Source: an uncultured Oscillospiraceae bacterium
GTDB taxonomy: Bacteria > Bacillota > Clostridia > Oscillospirales > Oscillospiraceae
Reading direction: 5' to 3'
Assembly: GCA_934572465.1 (NCBI GenBank)
Contig: CAKTLG010000014.1
Location: forward strand, 1 to 39,452
Length of the DNA: 39,452 nt
The position numbers and the translations under genes were made by a program. Position 1 is the first letter of the stretch. Each line of letters starts with the position of its first letter. Of this stretch, positions 13,938 to 22,295 are shown one piece after another. Under the pieces are notes generated by a model. That model did not search any database. It saw only the letters and a list, made by a program, of their open reading frames with translations, and was not told the origin of the DNA.

Positions 13938-14693
13938 ATGGCACAGCAGAGACTCGACAGGATCATCGCCTCGACGGGGCGCTATTCGCGCCGCGAGGCA
14001 AAGCAGCTCGTGCGCGAGGGGCGCGTGCTCGTCGACGGGCATATCGCCGCGAGCGCGGAGGACAAGTGCGATCCGCTCACCGCGCGCATCACCGTCAACG
14101 GCGAGGAGCTCGGCTATCGCGAGCACACGTATGTGATGCTGCACAAGCCCGCGGGCGTGCTGTCCGCCACCGAGGACGGACGGGGAAGGACGGTGCTCGA
14201 TCTGCTCGCGCCGGAGTATCGGAGGCTGGGGCTGTTCCCCGTCGGGCGGCTCGACAAGGACACCGAGGGGCTGCTGCTGCTCACCGACGACGGCGCGCTC
14301 GCGCATGACCTGCTCGCGCCGAAAAAGCACGTCGACAAGGTCTACTTCGTGCGCACGGAGGGCGCGCTTGCGCCGGAGGACTGCGCGGCCTTTGCCGCGG
14401 GCATGACACTCGGCGACGGGCTCAAATGCCTGCCGGCGGGGCTGGAGATCCTCAAGAGCGGGGAGCGGAGCGAGGCGCTCGTCACGCTGCGCGAGGGAAA
14501 ATTCCACCAGATCAAGCGGATGCTTGCCGCAAGGGGAAAGCCGGTCGCGTACTTAAAGCGCCTTTCCATGGGGCCGCTCACGCTGGACGACTCGCTCGCC
14601 GCCGGGGAATACCGCCTGCTCACGGAGGAGGAGCTTGCCGCGCTGCGCGGCGCTTGGCAGATTGCCCAAGGAGAAAACGGCGGCGAGGCATAG
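13938..14693 (+). CDS. RsuA/RluB-family pseudouridine synthase
   Basis: A 251-residue enzyme that isomerises uridine to pseudouridine in ribosomal RNA. Residues 1-60 are an S4 RNA-binding domain (QRLDRIIASTGRYSRREAKQ). The catalytic core has GRLDKDTEGLLLLTDDG with nucleophile Asp106, the upstream HKPAGVLSATED at 69-80, and the C-terminal KFHQIKRMLAARGKPVAYLKR. The latter and the spacing fit RsuA (16S U516) at least as well as RluB (23S 2605), so the exact target is left open. AAAGGGTGGG precedes the ATG. It diverges from the DUF4830 gene across a 92-bp gap; a promoter in that gap is not clear. Confidence 0.92.
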   Translation: MAQQRLDRIIASTGRYSRREAKQLVREGRVLVDGHIAASAEDKCDPLTARITVNGEELGYREHTYVMLHKPAGVLSATEDGRGRTVLDLLAPEYRRLGLFPVGRLDKDTEGLLLLTDDGALAHDLLAPKKHVDKVYFVRTEGALAPEDCAAFAAGMTLGDGLKCLPAGLEILKSGERSEALVTLREGKFHQIKRMLAARGKPVAYLKRLSMGPLTLDDSLAAGEYRLLTEEELAALRGAWQIAQGENGGEA

Positions 14694-14721
14694 AAAATCA
14701 TTTGCGCTTTACGGAATGCCC

Positions 14722-14790
14722 AAAAAAAAGAAAAAAATTTGTGAAAAAAAGAAAAAAGTTCTTGCAAAAAATGTCGAGAGCAAGTATAAT
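14722..14790 (+). promoter_or_regulatory. A-tract upstream element and sigma-A promoter
   Basis: TTGCAA (14762-14767), 17 bp, perfect TATAAT (14785-14790). Directly upstream, 14722-14761 is almost pure A with a few G and T bases in phased runs, striking in a GC-rich chromosome. It looks like an UP element or intrinsically curved DNA that would boost transcription of the next gene. Confidence 0.8.
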
Positions 14791-14847
14791 GTCTTCATCC
14801 AGTTGGCGGAATGCACAAACTGCCTGACAGCGTAAGGAGGCTCCGAT

Positions 14848-15942
14848 ATGTCCGGAAGAATTTTTCAGAATATCGTATTGCAGTTCAAGGAAACCACCGA
14901 TACCGTCATCGGCGTGATCGATTCCGAGGGAACGGTCATCGCCTGCACCGACCTGCCGGAGATCGGCCAGCGCTGGCCGCATCTCGTCCAGCCGATCAAC
15001 GCGGCGGAGGACGGCTGCATCGCGCTCGAGGGCAAGACCTTCAAGGCGCTTGAGGGCTGGGGCGGCCAGTTCGACTTTGCCGCCTTCACGCGCGGCGAGG
15101 ATCCGCTCAGCGCCACCGTCTGCCGCATGGCGACCGTCGCGCTCAACACCGCCAAGAGCTATTACGAGGAAAAGCATGACAAGACCTCGTTCGTCAAAAG
15201 CATTCTGTCCGACAATATCCTGCTGAGCGACATTTACGTGCGCGCCAAGGAGCTGCACGTCGAAGCCGAGCTCAACCGCGGCGTGTTCGTCATCCGCCGC
15301 CTCGACGACAAGGCCGACGCCGTCCCCGTCGAGACCATCCAGAACATCTTCCCCGACCGGCAGACGAGCTTTGTCCTCGCCATGGGCGAAGAGGACATCG
15401 TGCTCGTGCAGCAGCTCGGCGACAATATTGAGATGCCCGACCTTGAAAAGACCGCCGCGCTCATCGAGGAGACGCTGCGCGTGAACGGCGAGAGCACCGT
15501 CGTTGTCGGCATCGGCACCGTGGCCACGCACCTGCGCGATCTGGCCAAGGCCTACAAGGAAGCGCAGATGGCCATTGAGGTCGGCAAGGTGTTCGACACG
15601 GAAAAGTACGTCATCAGCTATGAGAATCTCGGCATCGGCCGCCTGATCTACCAGCTGCCGACGACGCTGTGCGAGATGTTTCTGCAGGAGGTCTTCAAGA
15701 AGAACCCGATCGACGCGCTCGACAAGGAGACGCTGTTCACCATCAACAAGTTCTTTGAAAACAACCTCATTCTCTCCGAAACGGCGCGCAAGCTGTTCGT
15801 CCACCGCAATACGCTCGTCTACCGCCTTGAGAAGATCAAGAAGCTCACGGGACTCGACCTGCGCGAATTTGACGACGCCATCACCTTTAAGGTCGCGCTC
15901 ATGGTCAAAAAGTACCTTGCCTCCCGCGGCATCGAGGCGTAA
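14848..15942 (+). CDS. CdaR/PucR-family transcriptional regulator
   Basis: A 364-residue regulator. The C-terminal 60 residues are the PucR-type helix-turn-helix: FFENNLILSETARKLFVHRN is followed by TLVYRLEKIKKLTGLDL, the family hallmark. The middle (about 130-260) looks like the GGDEF-like domain of CdaR proteins. The N-terminal 110 residues (TDTVIGVIDSEGTVIACTD) fit a diacid- or metabolite-sensing module, but divergently. Family members activate sugar-diacid, purine or amino-acid catabolic genes; none is adjacent, so the target is unknown. AAGGAGG lies 7 bases before ATG. The gene is monocistronic, with a strong promoter behind A-tracts and a clear terminator, which is unusual for a specific catabolic activator and suggests high expression. 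Confidence 0.85.
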   Translation: MSGRIFQNIVLQFKETTDTVIGVIDSEGTVIACTDLPEIGQRWPHLVQPINAAEDGCIALEGKTFKALEGWGGQFDFAAFTRGEDPLSATVCRMATVALNTAKSYYEEKHDKTSFVKSILSDNILLSDIYVRAKELHVEAELNRGVFVIRRLDDKADAVPVETIQNIFPDRQTSFVLAMGEEDIVLVQQLGDNIEMPDLEKTAALIEETLRVNGESTVVVGIGTVATHLRDLAKAYKEAQMAIEVGKVFDTEKYVISYENLGIGRLIYQLPTTLCEMFLQEVFKKNPIDALDKETLFTINKFFENNLILSETARKLFVHRNTLVYRLEKIKKLTGLDLREFDDAITFKVALMVKKYLASRGIEA

Positions 15943-15963
15943 GGCACGAATACGACATACCGG

Positions 15964-15997
15964 CGGGAGCCGTCCAGCGCGGACGGCTCCCGTTTTT
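15964..15997 (+). terminator. Terminator of the CdaR/PucR-like gene
   Basis: A 12-bp perfect stem (15964-15975 with 15981-15992) and TTTTT. Confidence 0.95.
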
Positions 15998-16031
15998 CGG
16001 CAAAAAATCCGAAAGTTTACATAATTATCTG

Positions 16032-16060
16032 TTGCCAAGGCGCGCTTGCCGCGCTATAAT
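16032..16060 (+). promoter_or_regulatory. sigma-A promoter of the ftsEX operon
   Basis: TTGCCA (16032-16037), 17 bp, perfect TATAAT (16055-16060), about 60 bp before the ftsE start. Confidence 0.87.
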
Positions 16061-16118
16061 AAAATCAAAGAATTTTGCGGGATCGGGTCTGAGCCTGCCG
16101 AAAACGAGGGACGAGAGC

Positions 16119-16796
16119 ATGATACGGCTGAGCGACGTGGTAAAGGAATATGACAGCGGAACGAAGGCGCTGCGCGGCATCTCGCTCCGCATCGAGGACG
16201 GGGAGTTCGTCTTCCTCGTCGGGCCGAGCGGCAGCGGCAAGTCGACGATCATCAAGCTGCTCACCGGCGAGATCACGCCGACCGAGGGGCAGATCGCCGT
16301 CAACGGCTTCAGCCTGACGAACATCGCCGAGCGGCAGATCCCGCTGCTGCGCCGCTCCGTGGGCGTCATCTTTCAGGATTTCCGCCTGATCGAGAAGAAA
16401 ACGGTCTACGAGAATCTCAGCTTCGCCATGCGCGCCGTGGGCGCCTCGCCGCGCGAGATACGAAAGCGCATCCCCTATGTGCTCGAGCTTGTGGGCCTTG
16501 CGGAAAAGACCGACCGTTACCCCAACGAGATCTCCGGCGGCGAGCAGCAGCGCGTGGCCATCGCCCGCGCGCTCATCAACAACCCCAGCACCATCATCGC
16601 CGACGAGCCGACCGGCAACCTCGACCCCGCGCGCTCGCTGGAGATCATGCGCCTGCTCGAGCGCATCAACCAGCTCGGCACCACGATGGTGGTCGTCACG
16701 CACGAGAAGGATCTTGTCAACCAGTTCAAAAAGCGCGTCGTCATGCTCGATCAGGGGCGCATCATCGGCGACGGCATCGGCTACAACGCGAGGTAA
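16119..16796 (+). CDS. ftsE: Cell division ATP-binding protein FtsE
   Basis: A 225-residue ABC ATPase. It has Walker [10 protein letters not shown] at about 36-44, the Q-loop FQDFRLI, the signature [14 protein letters not shown], Walker [14 protein letters not shown], and the switch His in VVTHE. The FtsE-specific [21 protein letters not shown] stretch is present. With FtsX it forms a membrane complex that uses ATP to activate a peptidoglycan hydrolase outside the cell. The ATG at 16119 has GAGGGA 7 bases upstream; the frame extends to a TTG at 16032, but that lies inside the promoter. It is followed after 4 bp by ftsX. Confidence 0.97.
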   Translation: MIRLSDVVKEYDSGTKALRGISLRIEDGEFVFLVGPSGSGKSTIIKLLTGEITPTEGQIAVNGFSLTNIAERQIPLLRRSVGVIFQDFRLIEKKTVYENLSFAMRAVGASPREIRKRIPYVLELVGLAEKTDRYPNEISGGEQQRVAIARALINNPSTIIADEPTGNLDPARSLEIMRLLERINQLGTTMVVVTHEKDLVNQFKKRVVMLDQGRIIGDGIGYNAR

Positions 16797-16800
16797 GACC

Positions 16801-17691
16801 ATGCGAAGACACGATTTCACTTACTTTTTCGGCGAGGGCGTGCGCAACATGTTCTCGCACGGCTTCATGTCGTTTGCGGCTGTCGGCATCACGGTGGCGT
16901 GCCTGGTGGTCATGGGCACGTTCACGCTGGTCGCCTACAACGCGCAGGTGCAGCTGCAAAAGCTCGAGAGCGATTACGAGCTGCTCGCCTTTGTGGACGA
17001 GACGTATGACGAGGAGCAGACCGCGGCCGTCGGCCGCGCGATCGAACGGCGCCCCAACGTCAAAAGCTGCCAGTTCATCACCAAGGAAGAGGCTATGGCC
17101 GCGTATGAAAAGAAATATGAGGGCGACTCCCTTTTTGAAAACCTCGACCCCGAGATCCTGCGCGACCGCTACGCCGTATTTGTCGACGATCTGAGCATCG
17201 CCGGACAGACCGCGCAGGACATTAAGGACAACGTTGCGGGCGTCGCCAAGGTGCGCGTGGACGAGGACATCTCCGGCGGCCTTATCACGCTGCGCAATGT
17301 CGCGGGCGTGGTTTGCATCGCGCTGATCGCCATTTTGCTGCTCGTGTCGGTCTTCATCATCTCCAACACCATCAAGCTCACGACCTTTGACCGGCGCGAC
17401 GAGATCGCCATTATGAAGATGGTCGGCGCAACGAACGGCTTCATCCGCTGGCCGTTCGTGTACGAGGGCTTTATGATCGGGCTTCTCAGCGCGGTGCTGG
17501 GCTTCGGGCTGCAATGGCTGCTGTACGCCTCGGTGGCGCAGAGCCTTGCGATGTCCGACCGTCTGCAGCTTTTCGAGATCGTGGACTTTGCGGCGATCTG
17601 GCAGCCCGTGGCGCTTATCTTCGCGCTTGCGGGCATCCTCATCGGCGTGGGCGGCAGCCTGACGGCTATCCGCAAGTTCCTGCGCGTATAG
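16801..17691 (+). CDS. ftsX: Cell division membrane protein FtsX
   Basis: A 296-residue membrane partner of FtsE. It has one membrane helix at about 24-45, an extracellular domain (about 46-170) holding the family's ECD segment with ITKEEAMAAYEKKYEGD, then three C-terminal helices at about 173-198, 222-245 and 262-285. The segment IKLTTFDRRDEIAIMKMVGATNGFIRWPF between helices 2 and 3 is the canonical FtsX/FtsE contact region. The extracellular loop is expected to contact the hydrolase encoded directly downstream. Confidence 0.96.
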   Translation: MRRHDFTYFFGEGVRNMFSHGFMSFAAVGITVACLVVMGTFTLVAYNAQVQLQKLESDYELLAFVDETYDEEQTAAVGRAIERRPNVKSCQFITKEEAMAAYEKKYEGDSLFENLDPEILRDRYAVFVDDLSIAGQTAQDIKDNVAGVAKVRVDEDISGGLITLRNVAGVVCIALIAILLLVSVFIISNTIKLTTFDRRDEIAIMKMVGATNGFIRWPFVYEGFMIGLLSAVLGFGLQWLLYASVAQSLAMSDRLQLFEIVDFAAIWQPVALIFALAGILIGVGGSLTAIRKFLRV

Positions 17692-17702
17692 GGAGGGGCG
17701 GC

Positions 17703-18908
17703 ATGAAGAAAAAGCTTTTGCGCCCGCTTCTGGCGCTGGCCTGCGCGCTGGCGCTGACGCTCGGCGGGCTGACGCCGTTTTCCATGGTACAGGACGCCTC
17801 CGCCGTCACGCAGGAGGAGATCGACCAGCTGCAGGATGAGCTCAACGGCATGAGCGCGGAGAAGGAGCAGCTGGAAAAGGAGCTCAAGTCGCTCCAGAAC
17901 GACAAGAGCGCGGCGGTCGCAAAGAAGGAGAACATCGACAAGCAGATCGCCGTCCTCCAGCGCGAGATCAACGGCGTGGAGGCGCTCATCAGCGAGTACG
18001 AGACGCTCATCGCGCAGACCGAGCAGGAGATCCGCGAAAACGAGGAGGAGGAAGCGCGCCAGTACGAAAAGTTCTGCCAGCGCGTGCGCGCGATGGAGGA
18101 GCGCGGCACCGTGTCCTACTGGTCGGTGCTGTTCCACTCGGCGAGCTTTTCCGAGCTTCTGAGCGCCATGGACTTCATCAGCGAGATCATGGACAGCGAC
18201 CAGAAGGTCATCGACGATCTGCGCAGCTTACGCGCGCAGATCGAGGAGAAGAAGGCGTCGCTTCAGGAGTCCCTCGCCCAGCAGCAGAGCGCCAAGGATA
18301 CGCTCGTCGTCAAGCGCGGCGAGCTGAGCACGCAGCGCGCCGAGGCGGAAAAGGTGCTCGCCGAGCTGCGCGAGAACGAGGCGGAGTACCAGAAGGTGCT
18401 GGCCGAGAAGGACGCGGCCATGGAGCGCCAGCAGGAGGAGATCGTGCGGCTCTCGCGTGAGCTTGCCGCGCAGAACGGCGACACCACCGAGACCTATGGC
18501 GGCTACATCTGGCCGTGCTCGAGCAAGTATATCACCTCGCCGCTCGGCGCACGCTATACGGGCATCCCCGGCGCGTCGACGAACCATGCGGGCATTGATA
18601 TCGGCCGCGTGGGCTATACGACCAAGGCCGTCGCCGCCAAGGCGGGCACGGTCATCATCTCGGCCTACAACAAGTACCGCGGCAACTACGTCGTTGTGAG
18701 CCACGGCAGCGGCAATACCACGACCTATCAGCATCTGTCCTCGCGCTCGGTGAGCAAGGGCGACTATGTCGCACAGGGGCAGGTCGTCGGCATTACCGGC
18801 TCCTCCGGCGTCAGCCGCGGCGCACACCTCCACTTTGAGATCACCGAGGGCGGCAAGATCATCGACCCGCTCAAGTACCTCACCGACTACACCAAGGGCT
18901 GGAAATAA
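17703..18908 (+). CDS. Secreted coiled-coil M23 peptidoglycan hydrolase (FtsEX partner, EnvC/PcsB-like)
   Basis: A 401-residue exported protein. It has a signal peptide (MKKKLLRPLLALACALALTL, cleavage probably near Ala-Ser-Ala at 32-34), a long coiled coil (about 36-255, Glu/Lys/Gln-rich), then a C-terminal peptidase M23 domain (about 265-401). The metal ligands are His and Asp in NHAGIDIG, and the last histidine of the HLHFE motif. The layout matches EnvC and PcsB-type partners, in which the coiled coil keeps the hydrolase inactive until FtsEX moves it. Both M23 metal motifs are intact, so unlike E. coli EnvC this one should be catalytically active. The gene starts 11 bp after ftsX with GGGAGGGG before ATG. 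Confidence 0.94.
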   Translation: MKKKLLRPLLALACALALTLGGLTPFSMVQDASAVTQEEIDQLQDELNGMSAEKEQLEKELKSLQNDKSAAVAKKENIDKQIAVLQREINGVEALISEYETLIAQTEQEIRENEEEEARQYEKFCQRVRAMEERGTVSYWSVLFHSASFSELLSAMDFISEIMDSDQKVIDDLRSLRAQIEEKKASLQESLAQQQSAKDTLVVKRGELSTQRAEAEKVLAELRENEAEYQKVLAEKDAAMERQQEEIVRLSRELAAQNGDTTETYGGYIWPCSSKYITSPLGARYTGIPGASTNHAGIDIGRVGYTTKAVAAKAGTVIISAYNKYRGNYVVVSHGSGNTTTYQHLSSRSVSKGDYVAQGQVVGITGSSGVSRGAHLHFEITEGGKIIDPLKYLTDYTKGWK

Positions 18909-18920
18909 GCATAGCGCAGG

Positions 18921-18955
18921 GGCTCCCCGCCATAGAATGGCGGGGAGCCTTTTTT
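18921..18955 (+). terminator. Terminator of the ftsEX-M23 operon
   Basis: A 13-bp perfect stem (18921-18933 with 18937-18949) followed by TTTTTT. It sits between the hydrolase stop codon and the next ribosome site, leaving little space for a promoter of the next gene. Confidence 0.93.
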
Positions 18956-18977
18956 GCGCTTGAAGGGGGAGGACGCC

Positions 18978-19706
18978 ATGCTGGGGCTGGTCTGCTATCG
19001 GGACGCGGGGGAGAAGAACGGCGCGCGCACGCTCTGCGGCGCGCGCTTCTGCGCGGTGTATGTCCTGCGCGGCGACGGGCTGCGCGCCCGCCTGTCCGCG
19101 CAGCGGGCGGCAAAATACCTGCAAAAGCGCCGCGTGCAGCGCGCGGCGTTCCCGCCGGACTATCCCTGTGCCGATGCTTTCGCCCGCCGCGGCGTGCTTG
19201 CGCCGGAGGAGGCGCCGCTGCGCATGGCAAAGGGCGCGGAGATCATCCTCTGCGCGATGGCGCAGCACGGTCTTGCGCCGGAGGGCGCGCGCATCGCGCT
19301 CGTGTCGGCGCGGCCCTCCGCCGTGCTGGAAGCGGCGGCGCAGTTGCTCGTGCGGCGCGTGCGCTATTTGACGCTCTGCACGCCGGACGGCGCGCGCCTG
19401 AGCCGACGGCTGCGCTGGGACCATGGCGTGAGCGCGTATGCGGCCGCGCCGGAGGAAACGCTCCGCGCCGACCTTGCCGTTGCGTTCGACGATGCCGCGC
19501 CGCGCTGCGGCTGCCCCGTCCTGCCGCTGGGAGACGGCGCGCTGCGCGTGCGCTATGCCGCGCCGCTGCCGCAGGAGGCCGCCGGCTGGGAGACGCGGCA
19601 GCTCATCTGCGCGCTTTTTGCCGCCGGTGCGCTGGCGGAGGAGGACATCGCCGTAAAAGAGGTAAAATTCCCCGCAGACAGGGGGCAAAATGCAAACCTT
19701 TCTTGA
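18978..19706 (+). CDS. Unrecognised protein with a Rossmann-like central region
   Basis: A 242-residue protein I do not recognise. It is rich in Ala and Arg, soluble, and has cysteines at residues near 6, 21, 25, 63, 93, 136 and 177-179. The centre (ARIALVSARPSAVLEAAAQL, then VRRVRYLTLCTPDG, then ADLAVAFDDAA) alternates hydrophobic strands and helices like a nucleotide-binding Rossmann fold, but no glycine-rich loop of a defined family is present. GGGGGAGG precedes the ATG by 5 bases, so translation looks real. It lies just behind the ftsEX terminator, and its stop codon is part of the greA promoter's -35. No promoter of its own is seen, so it may depend on read-through. GC content is higher than in its neighbours. 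Confidence 0.75.
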   Translation: MLGLVCYRDAGEKNGARTLCGARFCAVYVLRGDGLRARLSAQRAAKYLQKRRVQRAAFPPDYPCADAFARRGVLAPEEAPLRMAKGAEIILCAMAQHGLAPEGARIALVSARPSAVLEAAAQLLVRRVRYLTLCTPDGARLSRRLRWDHGVSAYAAAPEETLRADLAVAFDDAAPRCGCPVLPLGDGALRVRYAAPLPQEAAGWETRQLICALFAAGALAEEDIAVKEVKFPADRGQNANLS

Positions 19707-19731
19707 CAACGCGGGGGAAAATCACTATAAT
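19703..19731 (+). promoter_or_regulatory. Consensus sigma-A promoter of greA-lysS, overlapping a stop codon
   Basis: Perfect TTGACA (19703-19708), 17 bp, perfect TATAAT (19726-19731). The TGA of the upstream gene (19704-19706) is part of the -35 hexamer. This is the strongest-looking promoter in the window. Confidence 0.95.
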
Positions 19732-19808
19732 TGTCTCGCTAAAATGGTATTGATATACGCATCTGCGGTTTGCTCCGCACCTGCGGGCAAGAAAGGAACG
19801 ATCTCGAA

Positions 19809-20294
19809 ATGGCGAATTTGAAAAAAGAGTACAAGATGAGCGCGGAACGCAAGGAGGAGCTGCAAAACGAGCTGACCTACCTCAAGACCGTGCGTGAAAA
19901 GGAAGTGGCGGAGCTCATTAAGGAAGCCCGCGGCTTCGGCGACCTGAGCGAAAACAGCGAATACGACGAGGCGAAAAACGAGCAGGGCAAGCTGTACTCC
20001 CGCATCGCGGAGATCGAGGACATCCTGCTCCACGCCGTTGTCGTGGACGAGAGCGACGGCAATACCAACGTCATCAGCATCGGCTGCCGCGTGACGGTGC
20101 AGGACGTGAAGACGGGGCGCGAGCTGCCGGAGTACAAGGTCGTCGGCTCGCAGGAGGCCGATCCCATGCACCGCGCCATCTCCGAGGATTCCCCCTTCGG
20201 CAAGGCGCTCATGGGCGCCAAGGAGGGCGACGAGGTCAGCGTGGAGGCGCCCGTCGGCATCATCAACTACCGCATCGTCAAGATCGAACGTTAA
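19809..20294 (+). CDS. greA: Transcription elongation factor GreA
   Basis: A 161-residue elongation factor. The N-terminal coiled coil (about 8-78) carries the acidic tip GDLSENSEYDEAK that enters the RNA polymerase secondary channel and stimulates cleavage of backtracked RNA. The C-terminal FKBP-like domain contains SQEADPMHRAISEDSPFGKALMG, a standard GreA block. The ATG at 19809, preceded by AAAGGA, gives normal length; the frame is open further upstream but without a ribosome site. lysS starts 15 bp downstream, so both are one transcript. Confidence 0.97.
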   Translation: MANLKKEYKMSAERKEELQNELTYLKTVREKEVAELIKEARGFGDLSENSEYDEAKNEQGKLYSRIAEIEDILLHAVVVDESDGNTNVISIGCRVTVQDVKTGRELPEYKVVGSQEADPMHRAISEDSPFGKALMGAKEGDEVSVEAPVGIINYRIVKIER

Positions 20295-20309
20295 CATAGG
20301 AGCAGTAAC

Positions 20310-22253
20310 ATGACTGAAGAAACTACGAAGAACACCACCGCGCCCGAGCAGGACTTGAGCGAGATCCTCAAGGTCCGCCGCGACAAGCTCGCCGCGCTGC
20401 GCGCCGAGGGGCGCGACCCGTTTGAGGAGACCCGCTTCGACGTGACGCACCACGCCCAGGACATCAAGGATCACTTTGACGCGCTCGAGGGCAGCGAGGT
20501 CCGCGTGGCGGGCAGGCTCATGAGCAAGCGCGGCATGGGCAAGGTCAGCTTCTGCGACCTGCAGGACAAGTCCGGCCGCATCCAGCTCTACGCCCGCAAG
20601 GACGAGATGGAGGAAGAGGAGTATAACCGCTTCAAGAAGTACGACATCGGCGACATTGTCGGCGTCGTGGGCGAGGTCTTCCGCACCCAGCGCGGCGAGA
20701 TGAGCGTGCGCGCAAAGCACATCACGCTGCTCAGCAAGTCCCTGCGCCCCCTGCCGGAGAAGTACCACGGCCTGACCGATAAGGAAGCGCGCTACCGCCA
20801 GCGCTACGTGGATCTGATCATCAACCCCGAGTCCAAGCGCAACTTCGAGATCCGCTCGAAGTTCGTCGCGTATCTTCGCCGCTACCTCGACTCCATCGGC
20901 TTTATGGAGGTCGAAACGCCGGTCTTGAGCCCCATCGCCGGCGGCGCGAACGCGCGCCCGTTCATCACGCACCACAATACCCTTGATATCGACATGTACA
21001 TGCGCATCGCCACCGAGCTGCACCTAAAGCGCCTGATCGTCGGCGGCATGGAGCGCGTGTACGAGGTCGGCCGCATCTTCCGCAACGAGGGCATGGACAC
21101 CAAGCACAACCCTGAGTTCACCACCTGCGAGCTCTATCAGGCCTTCACGAACCTCGACGGCATGATGGACATTCTCGAGGCCATCCTCGCCGGCGCGGCG
21201 AAGGAGATTCTCGGCACCTATCAGCTCCAGTGGCTCGGCCACGACATTGACCTCACCCCCTCGTGGAAGCGCGTCACGATGGCCGACGCCGTCAAGGAAG
21301 TGACCGGCGCGGACTTCATGGCCATCGAGGGCGACGCCGAAGCCGCGGTTGCACTCGCCAAGAGCGTCGGCGTCGACATGGACGGCGTGGACAAGACCTG
21401 GGGCAACGCCCTGTATGAGACGTTCGACCAGAAGGTCGAGGAGACCCTCATCCAGCCGACGTTCATCACCATGTACCCCGTTGAGGTCAGCCCGCTTGCC
21501 AAGCGCAGCCCATCCGACCATTACCTGACCGAGCGCTATGAGATGTTCGTCTGCGGCTGCGAGATGGGCAACGCATTTACCGAGCTCAACGACCCGATGG
21601 ATCAGTACGAGCGCTTCAAGGCGCAGGTCGAAAAGCGCGCCAACGGCGACGACGAGGCCGAGATGATGGACGAGGATTACGTCATGGCGCTCGAATACGG
21701 CCTGCCCCCGACGGGCGGCCTGGGCTTCGGCATCGACCGCTGCGCGATGATGCTCTGCGGCACCGACTCCATCCGCGACGTCATCCTCTTCCCGACAATG
21801 AAGCCGCTCGACATGCCCAGGAAGGCCGACAAGGCGGAGCCTGCCGCGGAAAAGACCGCAGAAGTCTCCGCGCCCATCGACTTCTCCAAGGTCGAGATCG
21901 AGCCTTTGTTCAAGGACACGGTCGACTTTGACACCTTCTCGAAGTCCGACTTCCGCGCCGTCAAGATCAAGGAATGCACCGCCGTCCCCAAGAGCAAGAA
22001 GCTGCTGCAGTTCGTGCTCGACGACGGCACGGGCGAGGATCGCATCATCCTCTCCGGCATCCACGAGTACTACGAGCCGGAGGAGCTGGTCGGCAAGACG
22101 GCCATCGCCATCGTCAACCTGCCTCCGCGCAAGATGATGGGCATCGATTCCTGCGGCATGCTGATCTCCGCCGTCCACACCGAGGAGGGACAGGAGAAGC
22201 TCCACCTGCTGATGGTGGACGAGCACATCCCCGCCGGTGCAAAGCTGTATTAA
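20310..22253 (+). CDS. lysS: Lysyl-tRNA synthetase (class II) with C-terminal tRNA-binding OB domain
   Basis: A 647-residue enzyme charging tRNA-Lys. The N-terminal OB anticodon-binding domain (about 60-165) has VRVAGRLMSKRGMGKVSFCD. The class II catalytic core has motif 2 VGRIFRNEGMDTKHNPEFTT and motif 3 GLGFGIDRCAMMLCG. A usual bacterial LysRS ends near residue 500. Here a Lys/Ala/Glu linker (about 500-527) leads to an extra domain of about 120 residues that matches the Trbp111/MetRS C-terminal type: FRAVKIKECTAVPKSKKLLQ, then GEDRIILSGIHEYY and NLPPRKMMGIDSCGMLISA. It should add nonspecific tRNA affinity. The gene is cotranscribed with greA. An independent protein is ruled out, because the frame is continuous and no internal ribosome site is obvious. 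Confidence 0.96.
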   Translation: MTEETTKNTTAPEQDLSEILKVRRDKLAALRAEGRDPFEETRFDVTHHAQDIKDHFDALEGSEVRVAGRLMSKRGMGKVSFCDLQDKSGRIQLYARKDEMEEEEYNRFKKYDIGDIVGVVGEVFRTQRGEMSVRAKHITLLSKSLRPLPEKYHGLTDKEARYRQRYVDLIINPESKRNFEIRSKFVAYLRRYLDSIGFMEVETPVLSPIAGGANARPFITHHNTLDIDMYMRIATELHLKRLIVGGMERVYEVGRIFRNEGMDTKHNPEFTTCELYQAFTNLDGMMDILEAILAGAAKEILGTYQLQWLGHDIDLTPSWKRVTMADAVKEVTGADFMAIEGDAEAAVALAKSVGVDMDGVDKTWGNALYETFDQKVEETLIQPTFITMYPVEVSPLAKRSPSDHYLTERYEMFVCGCEMGNAFTELNDPMDQYERFKAQVEKRANGDDEAEMMDEDYVMALEYGLPPTGGLGFGIDRCAMMLCGTDSIRDVILFPTMKPLDMPRKADKAEPAAEKTAEVSAPIDFSKVEIEPLFKDTVDFDTFSKSDFRAVKIKECTAVPKSKKLLQFVLDDGTGEDRIILSGIHEYYEPEELVGKTAIAIVNLPPRKMMGIDSCGMLISAVHTEEGQEKLHLLMVDEHIPAGAKLY

Positions 22254-22260
22254 GATAACG

Positions 22261-22294
22261 AAAAAGAGCTTTCTCGATCGAGAAAGCTCTTTTT
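22261..22294. terminator. Bidirectional terminator after lysS (perfect palindrome)
   Basis: A perfect 34-bp palindrome with A-runs and T-runs at its ends and CTCGATCGAG at the centre. It can terminate transcription from both sides. Confidence 0.93.
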
Positions 22295-22295
22295 T

